From: Clostridia bacterium
GTDB taxonomy: Bacteria; Bacillota; Clostridia; Oscillospirales; Acutalibacteraceae
Assembly (NCBI GenBank): GCA_017397655.1
Contig: JAFQIG010000012.1
Location: forward strand, 1 to 64,000
DNA length: 64,000 nucleotides
Reading direction: 5' to 3'
The position numbers and the translations under genes are program-made. The notes under the pieces were generated by a model that saw only the letters and a list, made by a program, of their open reading frames with translations, was not told the origin of the DNA and did no database searches. Below are positions 26,053 through 33,968 of this stretch, in pieces. Each line of letters starts with the position of its first letter. The stretch's first letter is position 1.

Positions 26053-26066
26053 TGTATACTTTTTGA

Positions 26067-26097
26067 AAAACAAAAGACCGCAAAAACTGCGGTCTTT
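26067..26097 (-). terminator. Terminator after tRNA-Lys
   Basis: AAAGACCGCA pairs with TGCGGTCTTT, followed by TTTTG on the minus strand. It starts two bases after the tRNA CCA end. Confidence 0.85.
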
Positions 26098-26098
26098 C

Positions 26099-26174
26099 TG
26101 GTGATCCATCGGAGATTCGAACTCCGGACACCTTGATTAAAAGTCAAGTGCTCTGCCAACTGAGCTAATGGATC
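26099..26174 (-). tRNA. tRNA-Lys (anticodon TTT), CCA encoded
   Basis: A 76-nt cloverleaf on the minus strand. The acceptor stem GATCCAT/ATGGATC is followed by A and an encoded CCA. The D-arm contains TAGCTCAGTTGGCAGAGC. The anticodon stem CTTGA/TCAAG carries the loop CTTTTAA (anticodon TTT). The T-arm contains GTTCGAATC. A consensus promoter lies upstream and a terminator downstream, so it is a single-gene transcript. Confidence 0.98.
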
Positions 26175-26190
26175 GCTTACGTGCTAAAGT

Positions 26191-26219
26191 ATTATATATC
26201 ATTTGTTTGATAAAGTCAA
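26191..26219 (-). promoter_or_regulatory. Promoter of tRNA-Lys
   Basis: On the minus strand, TTGACT (26214-26219) and TATAAT (26191-26196) have a 17-base spacer. Confidence 0.85.
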
Positions 26220-26273
26220 TACATTTTTTATATTTTTTCTTTCTTATGTCGGCAAAACATTAAAACATTACAA

Positions 26274-26599
26274 TATGGGGATGCAAAAACAAACGTTTTG
26301 GCATCCCCTTCTGCTTGTCGAAAAAGTGTTTTTTCGACAAGCAGGGAGGCTTCGAGAAAGGTAACGAGATGGCGTGTTCTTTGCCCCGAAGCTGTACAAA
26401 GGTACTGCGAGTGGGCAAAAACACGTCAAACGCACATAAAAACAAAAATAGTGAATTTTCATTACGAAAAATCACCGCTTTTATGTTATAAAGTTTAAAA
26501 TTATCTTGTCGTCTGACCGTGATTTCTTTATGTGCGTGTTCTCGGTGCCTTTATCGACAGTCTGTATGGGGATGCAAAAACAAACGTTTTTGCATCCCC
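26274..26599 (+). repeat. Structured dispersed element, copy 1 (gap 26175-26609)
   Basis: This 435-base gap is filled by a noncoding element bracketed by a 35-bp direct repeat (26274-26308 and 26565-26599, one mismatch), itself a hairpin with GGGGATGC/GCATCCCC arms. The inside holds a perfect 15-bp hairpin (26311-26325 with 26330-26344), GAAAGGT-A-ACGAGATG, and a long stem (26371-26386 with 26413-26427, one bulge). The stem's loop region is part of a 32-nt run, 26380-26411, identical to the reverse complement of 37101-37132. The end, 26531-26564, matches the complement of 36953-36986 at 29 of 34 bases. The right hairpin also serves as terminator for the lipoprotein gene. Short ORFs here are incidental. 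Confidence 0.8.
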
Positions 26600-26609
26600 A
26601 TAAGCTGAA

Positions 26610-28793
26610 TTAATTCACTTTATACATTGCAAAGAAAGCGACATATTTATCATTTGCGGGTGCAGGTGAAAGTCCTGCAAAGGAGCCTGTTGCGGACTGG
26701 GTTGAGCCTGCAATTGCAAACTTGCCGTCCGATACTGCCGCCATACCCATACACTGCTCGGATCCGGGTCCCTTGACCGAGTATTTCTCACAGCTTGTGC
26801 CGTTTTCACTGACAGTCATAACGAATACGTCACTGCTTCCGCCGCCAAGGAATGAGAAATCGTTATTCTTTGATGTCGAGAATCCTGCAACCGCATATCC
26901 GTCCTTGACTCTGACGATTCCGTTCGCCTGTTCTACACCGACACCTCCGTAGGTGTTTATCCATTCAACCTGAAGCTTTGCGTCAAGCTTGATAACAAAG
27001 ATATCGGATTCACCATAGTTGTGTTTACCGTCAAAAACCGTACCTGTATGCGAATTCTCAAAATAGTGTCCCGCAACGACAACACCGCCGTTTTGACCGA
27101 GAGTTATTGCTCCGATTTCATCAAGACCCGAACCGTAAATTGCCTTGTGCGTAACCGTACCGCCTTCGGGAGAGAACTTGAACACAATTGCATCACCGCC
27201 ACCGAAGCCCGCATACTCTGCATAGTCAAGATCCGAAGCTCTTGTATTACATACTGCATAGATATATCCTTCATCGGTTACGGCAATTTCATCAAACGAG
27301 CTGTGCTTGCTTCCGTCAAGAGAGTTTATCCATTCTTTTTCGCCGTCAGCATTCATCTTGATCAGCACAGAAGAAATCGTGCCTTCACGAAGCTCGCTGA
27401 AATAGTTATCAGAGGATTCCGATTTTCCGCCGACTACAAAACCTCCGTCGGGAGTCGCCGCTACTGAGTAGAACATTTCGCCCTTTGTGCCACCACAGAC
27501 CTTGACCCATTCACGGTCACCGTTCTTTGAGAACTTAACAACAAGACCGTCAATAACTCCGGAGAACTTTTCACCGAGATTCTTAGAGTCTGTCTGACCT
27601 ACTGCGATAACGCTTCCGTCATTCAGAACCGTTACGGCGTCGAACCATACACCAATTGCAGTACCGTTTCCACCGAGTAACGATTTCCACTCGACTTCAC
27701 CGTTCTTATCATACTTGACAACAGCCGATTTCATCTGTCTCCAGGTTTTATCGGAATCTGCAAAGTCACCTGTTACCGACTGATAACGCGCTGCCGCTAC
27801 GTATCCGCCGTCCTTTGTTGCCGCTACATCTACAAAAAGATCTCCTGCGTTTCCTCCGAATGTCGAAAGAGCCGTTCTGGCAAGCTCTGGAGCAGAAAGC
27901 TCCTTTGTTGCCGTTGTTCCCGTGTTATTCTGCGTTGTCTGTGTTGCTGTCGGGGTTGTGCCTTGTGGAGATGCTGTTGTAGCGGTTGTTCCTGTTGTCG
28001 ATGAGGAAGCCGTCGTCGAATTCTGCGTTACCTTTGTATCCGCATTAGCAACGGAAGTTTTCTTTGTCGGGTTATGGATAACGTAAAACTCGCCTTTTTC
28101 ATTGATTGCAATATGGAATCCGTAATCGTTAAGCTCCTTAACAATCTTGTCACGGTTTTCCTTGGACAGGCTCATAATATTCTCGTCCCAGTTTCTCCAT
28201 GCATCCGCACCGATTACGTCATAGATTGCCGCATAGATCTGTTCCTTTGTCGGCAGATTGTTATAATGTAAAGAAGTGGTTTCCTCTTTTCTGTCTGCCT
28301 CATTCTTGAAGTCAAACTCACTTTCGCCGACTTCGACATCATAGCCTTTTTCTTCAAGAAGCTCTTTTACATCTTCCTTTTCTTCATCGGAAAGGCTGTT
28401 ATAGTTTCCGTCCCATTCCTTTTCACCCAGAACCTTGCTGACCGCTTCCGAGATTTCCTCTTCGTCAGCTGTCGGAGTATAGTTAAAGAATGTTATTCCG
28501 TTTTCTGTAACGACCGCCTCATAACCTTTTTTGCGAAGAGCCAGCTGGATAAGAAGTCTCTGCTCCTCAGTTAACGAAGCATAGTCGCCCTCCCACTTGG
28601 TTTCTCCGAGAACCTCTCTGATAATTTCATCAATTTCCGACTCCTCCATCCTCGGCTCGGTTGCCTGAGTATAGGATTCGTTTACGGAAAGGCTGTCGGC
28701 AGGCTCTTTTGAGCTGTTACCGCATGACGCAAATACTGCCAGCAACGATAATGTCAATGCAACACATATTGCTTTTTGGATTTTTACTTTCAT
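26610..28793 (-). CDS. Lipoprotein with three N-terminal repeats and a beta-propeller
   Basis: A 727-residue protein from the ATG at 28793 (AAAGGAG seven bases upstream). The lipoprotein signal ends LLAVFASC, with the acylated Cys at 24. Three related helical repeats of about 50 residues follow (about 52-103, 110-163, 182-240), sharing a pattern like VLGE-x2-W-x-G-x-Y-x-SL-x2-E and ending in KGY. Next comes a Thr/Ser-rich linker (about 245-298) and then about 420 residues of propeller-like repeats with DGGYVAAARYQS, PDGGFVVGGKS and NGGVVVAGHY. It is an outer-surface protein, perhaps binding a ligand or another protein. I do not recognise the repeat unit as a named domain. Confidence 0.85.
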   Translation of the reverse strand: MKVKIQKAICVALTLSLLAVFASCGNSSKEPADSLSVNESYTQATEPRMEESEIDEIIREVLGETKWEGDYASLTEEQRLLIQLALRKKGYEAVVTENGITFFNYTPTADEEEISEAVSKVLGEKEWDGNYNSLSDEEKEDVKELLEEKGYDVEVGESEFDFKNEADRKEETTSLHYNNLPTKEQIYAAIYDVIGADAWRNWDENIMSLSKENRDKIVKELNDYGFHIAINEKGEFYVIHNPTKKTSVANADTKVTQNSTTASSSTTGTTATTASPQGTTPTATQTTQNNTGTTATKELSAPELARTALSTFGGNAGDLFVDVAATKDGGYVAAARYQSVTGDFADSDKTWRQMKSAVVKYDKNGEVEWKSLLGGNGTAIGVWFDAVTVLNDGSVIAVGQTDSKNLGEKFSGVIDGLVVKFSKNGDREWVKVCGGTKGEMFYSVAATPDGGFVVGGKSESSDNYFSELREGTISSVLIKMNADGEKEWINSLDGSKHSSFDEIAVTDEGYIYAVCNTRASDLDYAEYAGFGGGDAIVFKFSPEGGTVTHKAIYGSGLDEIGAITLGQNGGVVVAGHYFENSHTGTVFDGKHNYGESDIFVIKLDAKLQVEWINTYGGVGVEQANGIVRVKDGYAVAGFSTSKNNDFSFLGGGSSDVFVMTVSENGTSCEKYSVKGPGSEQCMGMAAVSDGKFAIAGSTQSATGSFAGLSPAPANDKYVAFFAMYKVN

Positions 28794-28824
28794 TGTCGGT
28801 CTCCTTTGCAATTGTAATCACTTT

Positions 28825-28853
28825 ATTTTAACATAAGACGGAATCATCTTCAA
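28825..28853 (-). promoter_or_regulatory. Promoter of the lipoprotein gene
   Basis: On the minus strand, TTGAAG (28848-28853) and TAAAAT (28825-28830) have a 17-base spacer. Confidence 0.65.
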
Positions 28854-28930
28854 CAGTCAGACAGTTCCTTTTGCAAGTATATAATATAAATGTTAATAGC
28901 TTGTATACAAACAAAAAACAAAATGATAAA

Positions 28931-29512
28931 TCAGTACGGAAGCTTTGTCTGCTCACACACCTCGTTTATCTTGTCACGAAGCTTTAAAAAATCCGTGAGC
29001 GCATCGGGCTTTCTTCTCGGATCTCGCAGAAGCGCTGCAGGATGGAATGTGCCCATCATCAATACACCGTTCTTTTCAAAAAACTCTCCGTGCTCCTGCG
29101 TTACCTTATAATTCGGAGAAATAAGTCTTTGTGCAGAAATTCTTCCGAGACAAACAATAATCTTCGGACGAAGCAGCCTTACCTGCTCACGAAGCCAGTT
29201 AATACATACGTCCTGCTCCTCGGGCTTCGGATCGCGGTTCTGCGGAGGACGGCACTTCACCATATTTGCGATATAGATGTTCTCTTTACGCGAAAGTCCT
29301 ATTGCCTCAAGATATTTATCAAGAAGCTGTCCTGCTCTGCCGACAAACGGCTCTCCGCTCAGGTCCTCCTGCTCTCCGGGGCCCTCGCCGACAAACAGTA
29401 CCTCTGCATCGTTGACCCCTACACCAAAAACAAGATTTGTTCTGGTTTCTGCCAGCTGACATTTGTCACAGCCGAAACACGCCTTTTTTAAATCTTCCCA
29501 ATCTGTATACAT
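28931..29512 (-). CDS. Family 4 uracil-DNA glycosylase
   Basis: A 193-residue Fe-S uracil-DNA glycosylase. The N-terminal CFGCDKC begins the cluster site, and FVGEGPGEQEDLSGEPFVG is the catalytic and uracil-binding loop. NMVKCRPPQNRDP includes a further Cys ligand, and GTFHPAALLRD is the C-terminal active-site loop. It removes uracil from DNA. It starts 13 bases after the DHHW gene, behind AAGGAGC, so it sits at the end of a surface O-acylation operon, an unrelated partner. Confidence 0.93.
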   Translation of the reverse strand: MYTDWEDLKKACFGCDKCQLAETRTNLVFGVGVNDAEVLFVGEGPGEQEDLSGEPFVGRAGQLLDKYLEAIGLSRKENIYIANMVKCRPPQNRDPKPEEQDVCINWLREQVRLLRPKIIVCLGRISAQRLISPNYKVTQEHGEFFEKNGVLMMGTFHPAALLRDPRRKPDALTDFLKLRDKINEVCEQTKLPY

Positions 29513-29525
29513 CAGAAATTGCTCC

Positions 29526-30698
29526 TTACTTTTCCCAATTAAAATCGCTGTTTGTCATTCTTGCCGACAGAGAAATAATGACAACATCAAAACCATTTGA
29601 ACTTATGTAATCCGAAACAGATTCCTTGTAATGCCTCGGATCAATCATATGAAGCTCTGAACATTCCGCCGCAAAGTATGTACAAAGAACATTGGAAAAA
29701 GAATCCTTTATAATCAGCACCTTGGGTCCCGTTTTGTTCAGATTATTTATAACCTTTGTCTGCGCAAAATCCCCGCCGAGGAATGAGCTGTAATTAAAGC
29801 TTCCGAACAGGTCGGTTGTCAGCTTTGCTTTTTCAAACATAACATCTTCAAAACCACCGCTGTTTCTGAGACTGTCCGAGCCACCTGTTTTTGAATAGTC
29901 TGTTTCTGCCTTGGGCGTAAAATACTTGAAATCATCCGTACCTGCATAGTATTTGCCCACCTGCTTTCCCTGACTGCCGAGAAACAGATCTTCAATTACC
30001 GTTTCGTCATAATTCTCTTTGTCAAAAGTTTTGCTGTTTATACTGAAACCCTTGCCCGAAAGATACGTTGATAACTCTTTGCTTGCCCACAGTCCCGCGT
30101 CGGCATTCCAATGATGATCCGTTCTGTAAAACAGACTGTAGTGGTCAAGGTTTTGCTCGTGAAGCTTATCATGAAGATTCAATATTTCAAATCCGTTTTC
30201 TTCAAAGAATCCAATCCTGTAATCAATTACATCGTATTCGTAATTTTTTACTCCCTTAAGCGCAAAATCATTTTCGTCGCAGACTTTCGGAGGTATCGAA
30301 ACAAACAACGCCATTGCACCTGTTTCATCTGCGGCAGCCCTTGCTCTTTTTATGCTGTCTTTTTCAGCTTCGCTGAATTCCTTAAACTCGTTGACAGCAA
30401 AAGCAATGTAGCCGTTTTTGAGTCTGTAAACCGAATTTGCTTTATTAACAGACGGTACGGCATCACTGAATGTCACTTTATTGAATGCTCCGTTAAGTGA
30501 TATGAATGCATCGTGTCCGACAAGTTTTTCCTGATAAGCGGTGTCAAGCGTATTGACAATATCCCAGATATGAAGAACACCTGACTTTATTCCTTCTTCA
30601 CGTGCATACCATACGGCTTCGCGCGCAAATTGAAGTGAAGTTCCGATAAACAGGAAAGAAATAAAAGCTATAAAGCACGCAGAAATAACTTTTTTCAT
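29526..30698 (-). CDS. DHHW/AlgJ-like O-acetyltransferase partner protein
   Basis: A 390-residue protein from the ATG at 30698, six bases after GAGGGTGG; a GTG nine bases upstream is less well placed. One N-terminal membrane segment (ISACFIAFISFLFIGTSL) anchors an extracytoplasmic SGNH-like domain. The motif YRTDHHWNADAG defines the DHHW family related to AlgJ/AlgX. LIIKDSFSNVL carries the likely Ser nucleophile block. It follows the MBOAT gene almost directly. The pair resembles alginate O-acetylation modules, but the modified surface polymer here is unknown. Confidence 0.87.
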   Translation of the reverse strand: MKKVISACFIAFISFLFIGTSLQFAREAVWYAREEGIKSGVLHIWDIVNTLDTAYQEKLVGHDAFISLNGAFNKVTFSDAVPSVNKANSVYRLKNGYIAFAVNEFKEFSEAEKDSIKRARAAADETGAMALFVSIPPKVCDENDFALKGVKNYEYDVIDYRIGFFEENGFEILNLHDKLHEQNLDHYSLFYRTDHHWNADAGLWASKELSTYLSGKGFSINSKTFDKENYDETVIEDLFLGSQGKQVGKYYAGTDDFKYFTPKAETDYSKTGGSDSLRNSGGFEDVMFEKAKLTTDLFGSFNYSSFLGGDFAQTKVINNLNKTGPKVLIIKDSFSNVLCTYFAAECSELHMIDPRHYKESVSDYISSNGFDVVIISLSARMTNSDFNWEK

Positions 30699-30709
30699 AC
30701 CGTCCACCC

Positions 30710-32137
30710 TCAGAAATTAAAGTAGATAAACGGATTATAAGAACCTTTGACTATAAATGAAAATGCAGCCACAAACAACGCCATAACCGCAACAACATAC
30801 AGCACATCGCAAACAACCTTCGGACCCTTTGAAAGTGACTCAACCTTTTTACGCAGCTTCGGCGCAATCGGGAACGAGAATATGGCAGCAGCTATCGTAA
30901 GTACGGCATAGTTGTTTATGTAATACCGGAATGTATCGTCTGTTCCGGAAACGCCGATACCAAAAAGCGCTTTGAAGTATTCGCCGGCAGCACCGATATC
31001 GGAGGCTCTGAAAATCATCCAACCGATGCAGACAAAGAACATCGTATAAATATATTTCAACGGTACAAATTTCTTACTTGAAAGCTTTTTCTCCATACCC
31101 GAAAGCTTTTCTGTTGCAATAAGAACAAAATACATCAGACCCCATATGATAAAAGTCCAGTTTGCACCGTGCCATACACCTGTCAGGAACCAGACGGCAA
31201 ACAGATTAAATATAAGTCTGCTCTTTTTTGAAACTCTGCTTCCGCCAAGAGGGAAATAAACATAGTCTCTGAACCACGAACCAAGCGATATATGCCATCT
31301 GCGCCAGAACTCGGAAACAGAAAGTGATATATACGGATAATTAAAGTTTTCGAGGAAGTGGAAGCCGAACATCCTTCCGAGTCCGATTCCCATATCTGAA
31401 TAACCTGAAAAGTCATAATAAATCTGGAATGTATAAGCGATAAGACCGAGCCATGCCGATGCGGTACTGACAGGCTCTGTGCTGTCAAAAATTCCGTCGG
31501 CAATAATCGCCATAGAATTTGCAAGCAAAACTTTTTTCAAAAAGCCGACGATAAAACGCTTGACACCTTCCGTAAAATCTTCAAGAGTTTCCTTGCGGTT
31601 TTTTATTTCATCAGCGACGGTCTGATATCGGACAATAGGACCTGCAATAAGCTGAGGAAACAGTGCAATGTACAGTCCGACATTGAGAATGTTTTTTTGC
31701 ATCTCGCCATCCTTGCGGTATACATCCAGAACATAGGACATGGCCTGGAACGTAAAGAAAGAGATACCGATAGGCAACGCAATCTCCGGAATTCTTATTT
31801 CAAGACCGAACAGAGAATTCGCATTCTCCAATGTGAACATAAGATATTTGAATACGAACAAGAGTGCAAGATTGAATGCAACATCAATAATTATTATCAC
31901 TCTTGCAGCGTTCTTTTTCTCCCTGTACTTGTCAACAAGAAAGCCCATCAACCAATTGAATACAATTGATGCCATCATTATAAAGACAAACCGAGGTTCA
32001 CCCCACGCATAAAAAATGAGTGAAGCTACCAAAAGAAAAACATTCTGAAGAGATCTTGATTTTTTAAAAAGAACGTAGTATCCGAAAAGAACTATCGGCA
32101 AAAAAATCACAAGGAATTCTGTGCTTGAAAACAGCAT
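30710..32137 (-). CDS. MBOAT-family O-acyltransferase (AlgI/DltB-like)
   Basis: A 475-residue polytopic protein from the ATG at 32137 (GGAGG upstream; the longer reading starts with a TTG before the ribosome site). The opening MLFSSTEFLVIFLPIV is typical of AlgI-type proteins. The conserved ISFFTFQAMSYVLDVYR and FWRRWHISLGSWFRDYVYFPLGG include the region preceding the catalytic His in GVWHGANWTF. It moves acyl groups across the membrane for transfer by the DHHW partner. The gap to the upstream symporter gene holds a terminator but little room for a promoter. Confidence 0.92.
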   Translation of the reverse strand: MLFSSTEFLVIFLPIVLFGYYVLFKKSRSLQNVFLLVASLIFYAWGEPRFVFIMMASIVFNWLMGFLVDKYREKKNAARVIIIIDVAFNLALLFVFKYLMFTLENANSLFGLEIRIPEIALPIGISFFTFQAMSYVLDVYRKDGEMQKNILNVGLYIALFPQLIAGPIVRYQTVADEIKNRKETLEDFTEGVKRFIVGFLKKVLLANSMAIIADGIFDSTEPVSTASAWLGLIAYTFQIYYDFSGYSDMGIGLGRMFGFHFLENFNYPYISLSVSEFWRRWHISLGSWFRDYVYFPLGGSRVSKKSRLIFNLFAVWFLTGVWHGANWTFIIWGLMYFVLIATEKLSGMEKKLSSKKFVPLKYIYTMFFVCIGWMIFRASDIGAAGEYFKALFGIGVSGTDDTFRYYINNYAVLTIAAAIFSFPIAPKLRKKVESLSKGPKVVCDVLYVVAVMALFVAAFSFIVKGSYNPFIYFNF

Positions 32138-32151
32138 TTTCCGTCCTCCAA

Positions 32152-32190
32152 ACAAAACAGGGGCTGCAAACTATGCACAGCCCCTGAAAA
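32152..32190 (-). terminator. Terminator between the symporter and MBOAT genes
   Basis: CAGGGGCTG (32158-32166) pairs with CAGCCCCTG (32178-32186), followed by TTTTGTTT on the minus strand. Confidence 0.8.
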
Positions 32191-32196
32191 AACTGA

Positions 32197-33768
32197 TTAC
32201 TTAAGGTCGTTTTCGTTGCCGACCAACTTCTGTGCCTTAGCCGCAAGCTCCATTGCTTCTGCATCACCGGATGCAACAGCAGTATTAACAGCCGAACGTC
32301 TTGCCAGAAGCTCTTCATACATCTTGTCACGCTTTTTGCCGTTAAGATCATAGAAGAGAATCGGAATAATACCGAGAGAAGATGTTACGAAAGGAATAAT
32401 CGTAAACATTGCAAACAAACCGAACTTTGTATCATCGGACTGAGCAGTACCTCTTGTATATGCGGTAAGATCATAACCGATAAGCTTTTTGATCTGAGTG
32501 GAGATAACACCGCTTACGATACCTGTAAGCTTCTTTGCAAGTCCCTTTGCAACAGAAGTCATAGCCTCTGAGCGGTAACCGTTCTTCCATTCACAATAGT
32601 CCATACACTCGTTGAACATTTCTGACGGGATAACGGTTCTGACACCGTAGAAGAACATAAATACAGTCTCCCAAAGTGTGAGTGCAATTCCCATCGGAAC
32701 GACCCTCTTGTACATACCGTTCTTCTTTCCGCCGAGTGAGCCAAAGAAGAATACGGGAATGTTCAAAAGATTTCCTATGTATGTAGCAATAATATACAAC
32801 GTACGGCTGGAGAAGTGTCTGCGGAACCACGGTACCAGCGCATAGCTGAACGGATGAACAATAGATCCGGGGATACCTGTGATAAATGCGAGTGATCCGA
32901 AGTTAAGAACGTCGATAAGATAGTCCGTCTTGCTGCCGCCGATGGAGAAGCCGTTAAGCATTTCCGAAAGCGTGATAAGCAACAACGGTTTATTGTTAAT
33001 GATCGACTTGATACCCTGAATAATACTGGGCTCTTCAATAGACTGCATAACACGTTCTTTACAGATGGAGAAGAACCAGAACGCGCCTGCACCTGCAATG
33101 ATTACGGTAACGCTACCCATGCCGACAAACAGCTTAGTATAGTCAAGCTTGATAACGCCGTTACCGACAAGGTCAAGGAGAATCGTCATAATCTGTTCGG
33201 GAAGCTTTTCACCAACAAAACCGGAAACAAAGTTTGCAACGGTGATGAGCCTCGTTCGGTCAACAGGATGCGGCGTTATCGTCGCCTGAATACCGAGCTG
33301 TGCTATACCCTGGAATGTACCAACACCCTCACGGATAAGAGCAAGCAAAAGATACATAATGAATTTACCCATGTGATCGGGAGCCTGTCCCGGGAAAAGC
33401 AAGGGCATAATCCAATAACAAAGCGAGAGGATCGTACCGGGAATTGCAAGCACCATAAGATACGGCTTGAACTTACCCCAACGTGTACGTGTTTTATCAA
33501 CAATGGCACCTGTGAAAATATCATTGATGATGTCCCAGACACCGTTGATAGCCTTTGTCAATGTCTGCAGATTAAAGCTGATCTGCAAAATACTCGTGAT
33601 AAATCTTTCATCGAACTTACCGATATTAAAGCTCTGAGACATATCGTACACAACGTACGCAATAGTCTCTTTCGATCCGACATACCGACGGTTCTGATGG
33701 GCATACCCCTCCTGCATAACCTCAGGCTCTGCATCGACGGGAACGCTTTTGTTCTTCTGATCTGCCAC
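32197..33768 (-). CDS. GPH-family sugar:cation symporter (MFS_2)
   Basis: A 523-residue, about 12-TM transporter of the glycoside-pentoside-hexuronide family. The signature DIFTGAIVDKTRTRWGKFKPYL is the loop 2-3 motif, and YCEWKNGYRSEA is the loop 8-9 motif of MelB-like carriers. The start is a GTG at 33768 behind GGAGGTGG. By family it imports glycosides with Na+ or H+; the substrate cannot be read from sequence. It has its own promoter and terminator. Confidence 0.9.
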   Translation of the reverse strand: MADQKNKSVPVDAEPEVMQEGYAHQNRRYVGSKETIAYVVYDMSQSFNIGKFDERFITSILQISFNLQTLTKAINGVWDIINDIFTGAIVDKTRTRWGKFKPYLMVLAIPGTILSLCYWIMPLLFPGQAPDHMGKFIMYLLLALIREGVGTFQGIAQLGIQATITPHPVDRTRLITVANFVSGFVGEKLPEQIMTILLDLVGNGVIKLDYTKLFVGMGSVTVIIAGAGAFWFFSICKERVMQSIEEPSIIQGIKSIINNKPLLLITLSEMLNGFSIGGSKTDYLIDVLNFGSLAFITGIPGSIVHPFSYALVPWFRRHFSSRTLYIIATYIGNLLNIPVFFFGSLGGKKNGMYKRVVPMGIALTLWETVFMFFYGVRTVIPSEMFNECMDYCEWKNGYRSEAMTSVAKGLAKKLTGIVSGVISTQIKKLIGYDLTAYTRGTAQSDDTKFGLFAMFTIIPFVTSSLGIIPILFYDLNGKKRDKMYEELLARRSAVNTAVASGDAEAMELAAKAQKLVGNENDLK

Positions 33769-33809
33769 GGATCCACCTCCGAAAAATAAATCTTTCCATA
33801 GTACGGAAC

Positions 33810-33838
33810 ATTATATCATACATCACTACCGATTTCAA
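33810..33838 (-). promoter_or_regulatory. Promoter of the GPH symporter gene
   Basis: On the minus strand, TTGAAA (33833-33838) and TATAAT (33810-33815) have a 17-base spacer. Confidence 0.75.
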
Positions 33839-33916
33839 GAACTTTTTCGCTGTTTTCAACAAAACTTTTTCGGTATCGCTTTCGGTTTTAAATAAATTGC
33901 AGATTCTTAAAAACTT

Positions 33917-33960
33917 AAAAAGAGCTGTAACGAACAACTCAACATTATTCGTTACAGCTC
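33917..33960 (-). terminator. Terminator after the metalloprotease gene
   Basis: GAGCTGTAACGAA (33922-33934) pairs with 33948-33960, followed by TTTTT on the minus strand. Confidence 0.88.
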
Positions 33961-33968
33961 ATACCTAA

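Noticed and set aside
26298-26498. A 66-codon ORF inside element copy 1, plus others on the minus strand
   Set aside because: They cross paired stems, have no ribosome site and are not kept in copy 2.
26274-26599. Group II intron or insertion sequence as the identity of the element
   Set aside because: No domain V-like hairpin, no transposase or reverse transcriptase, and no terminal inverted repeats; the bracketing repeats are direct.
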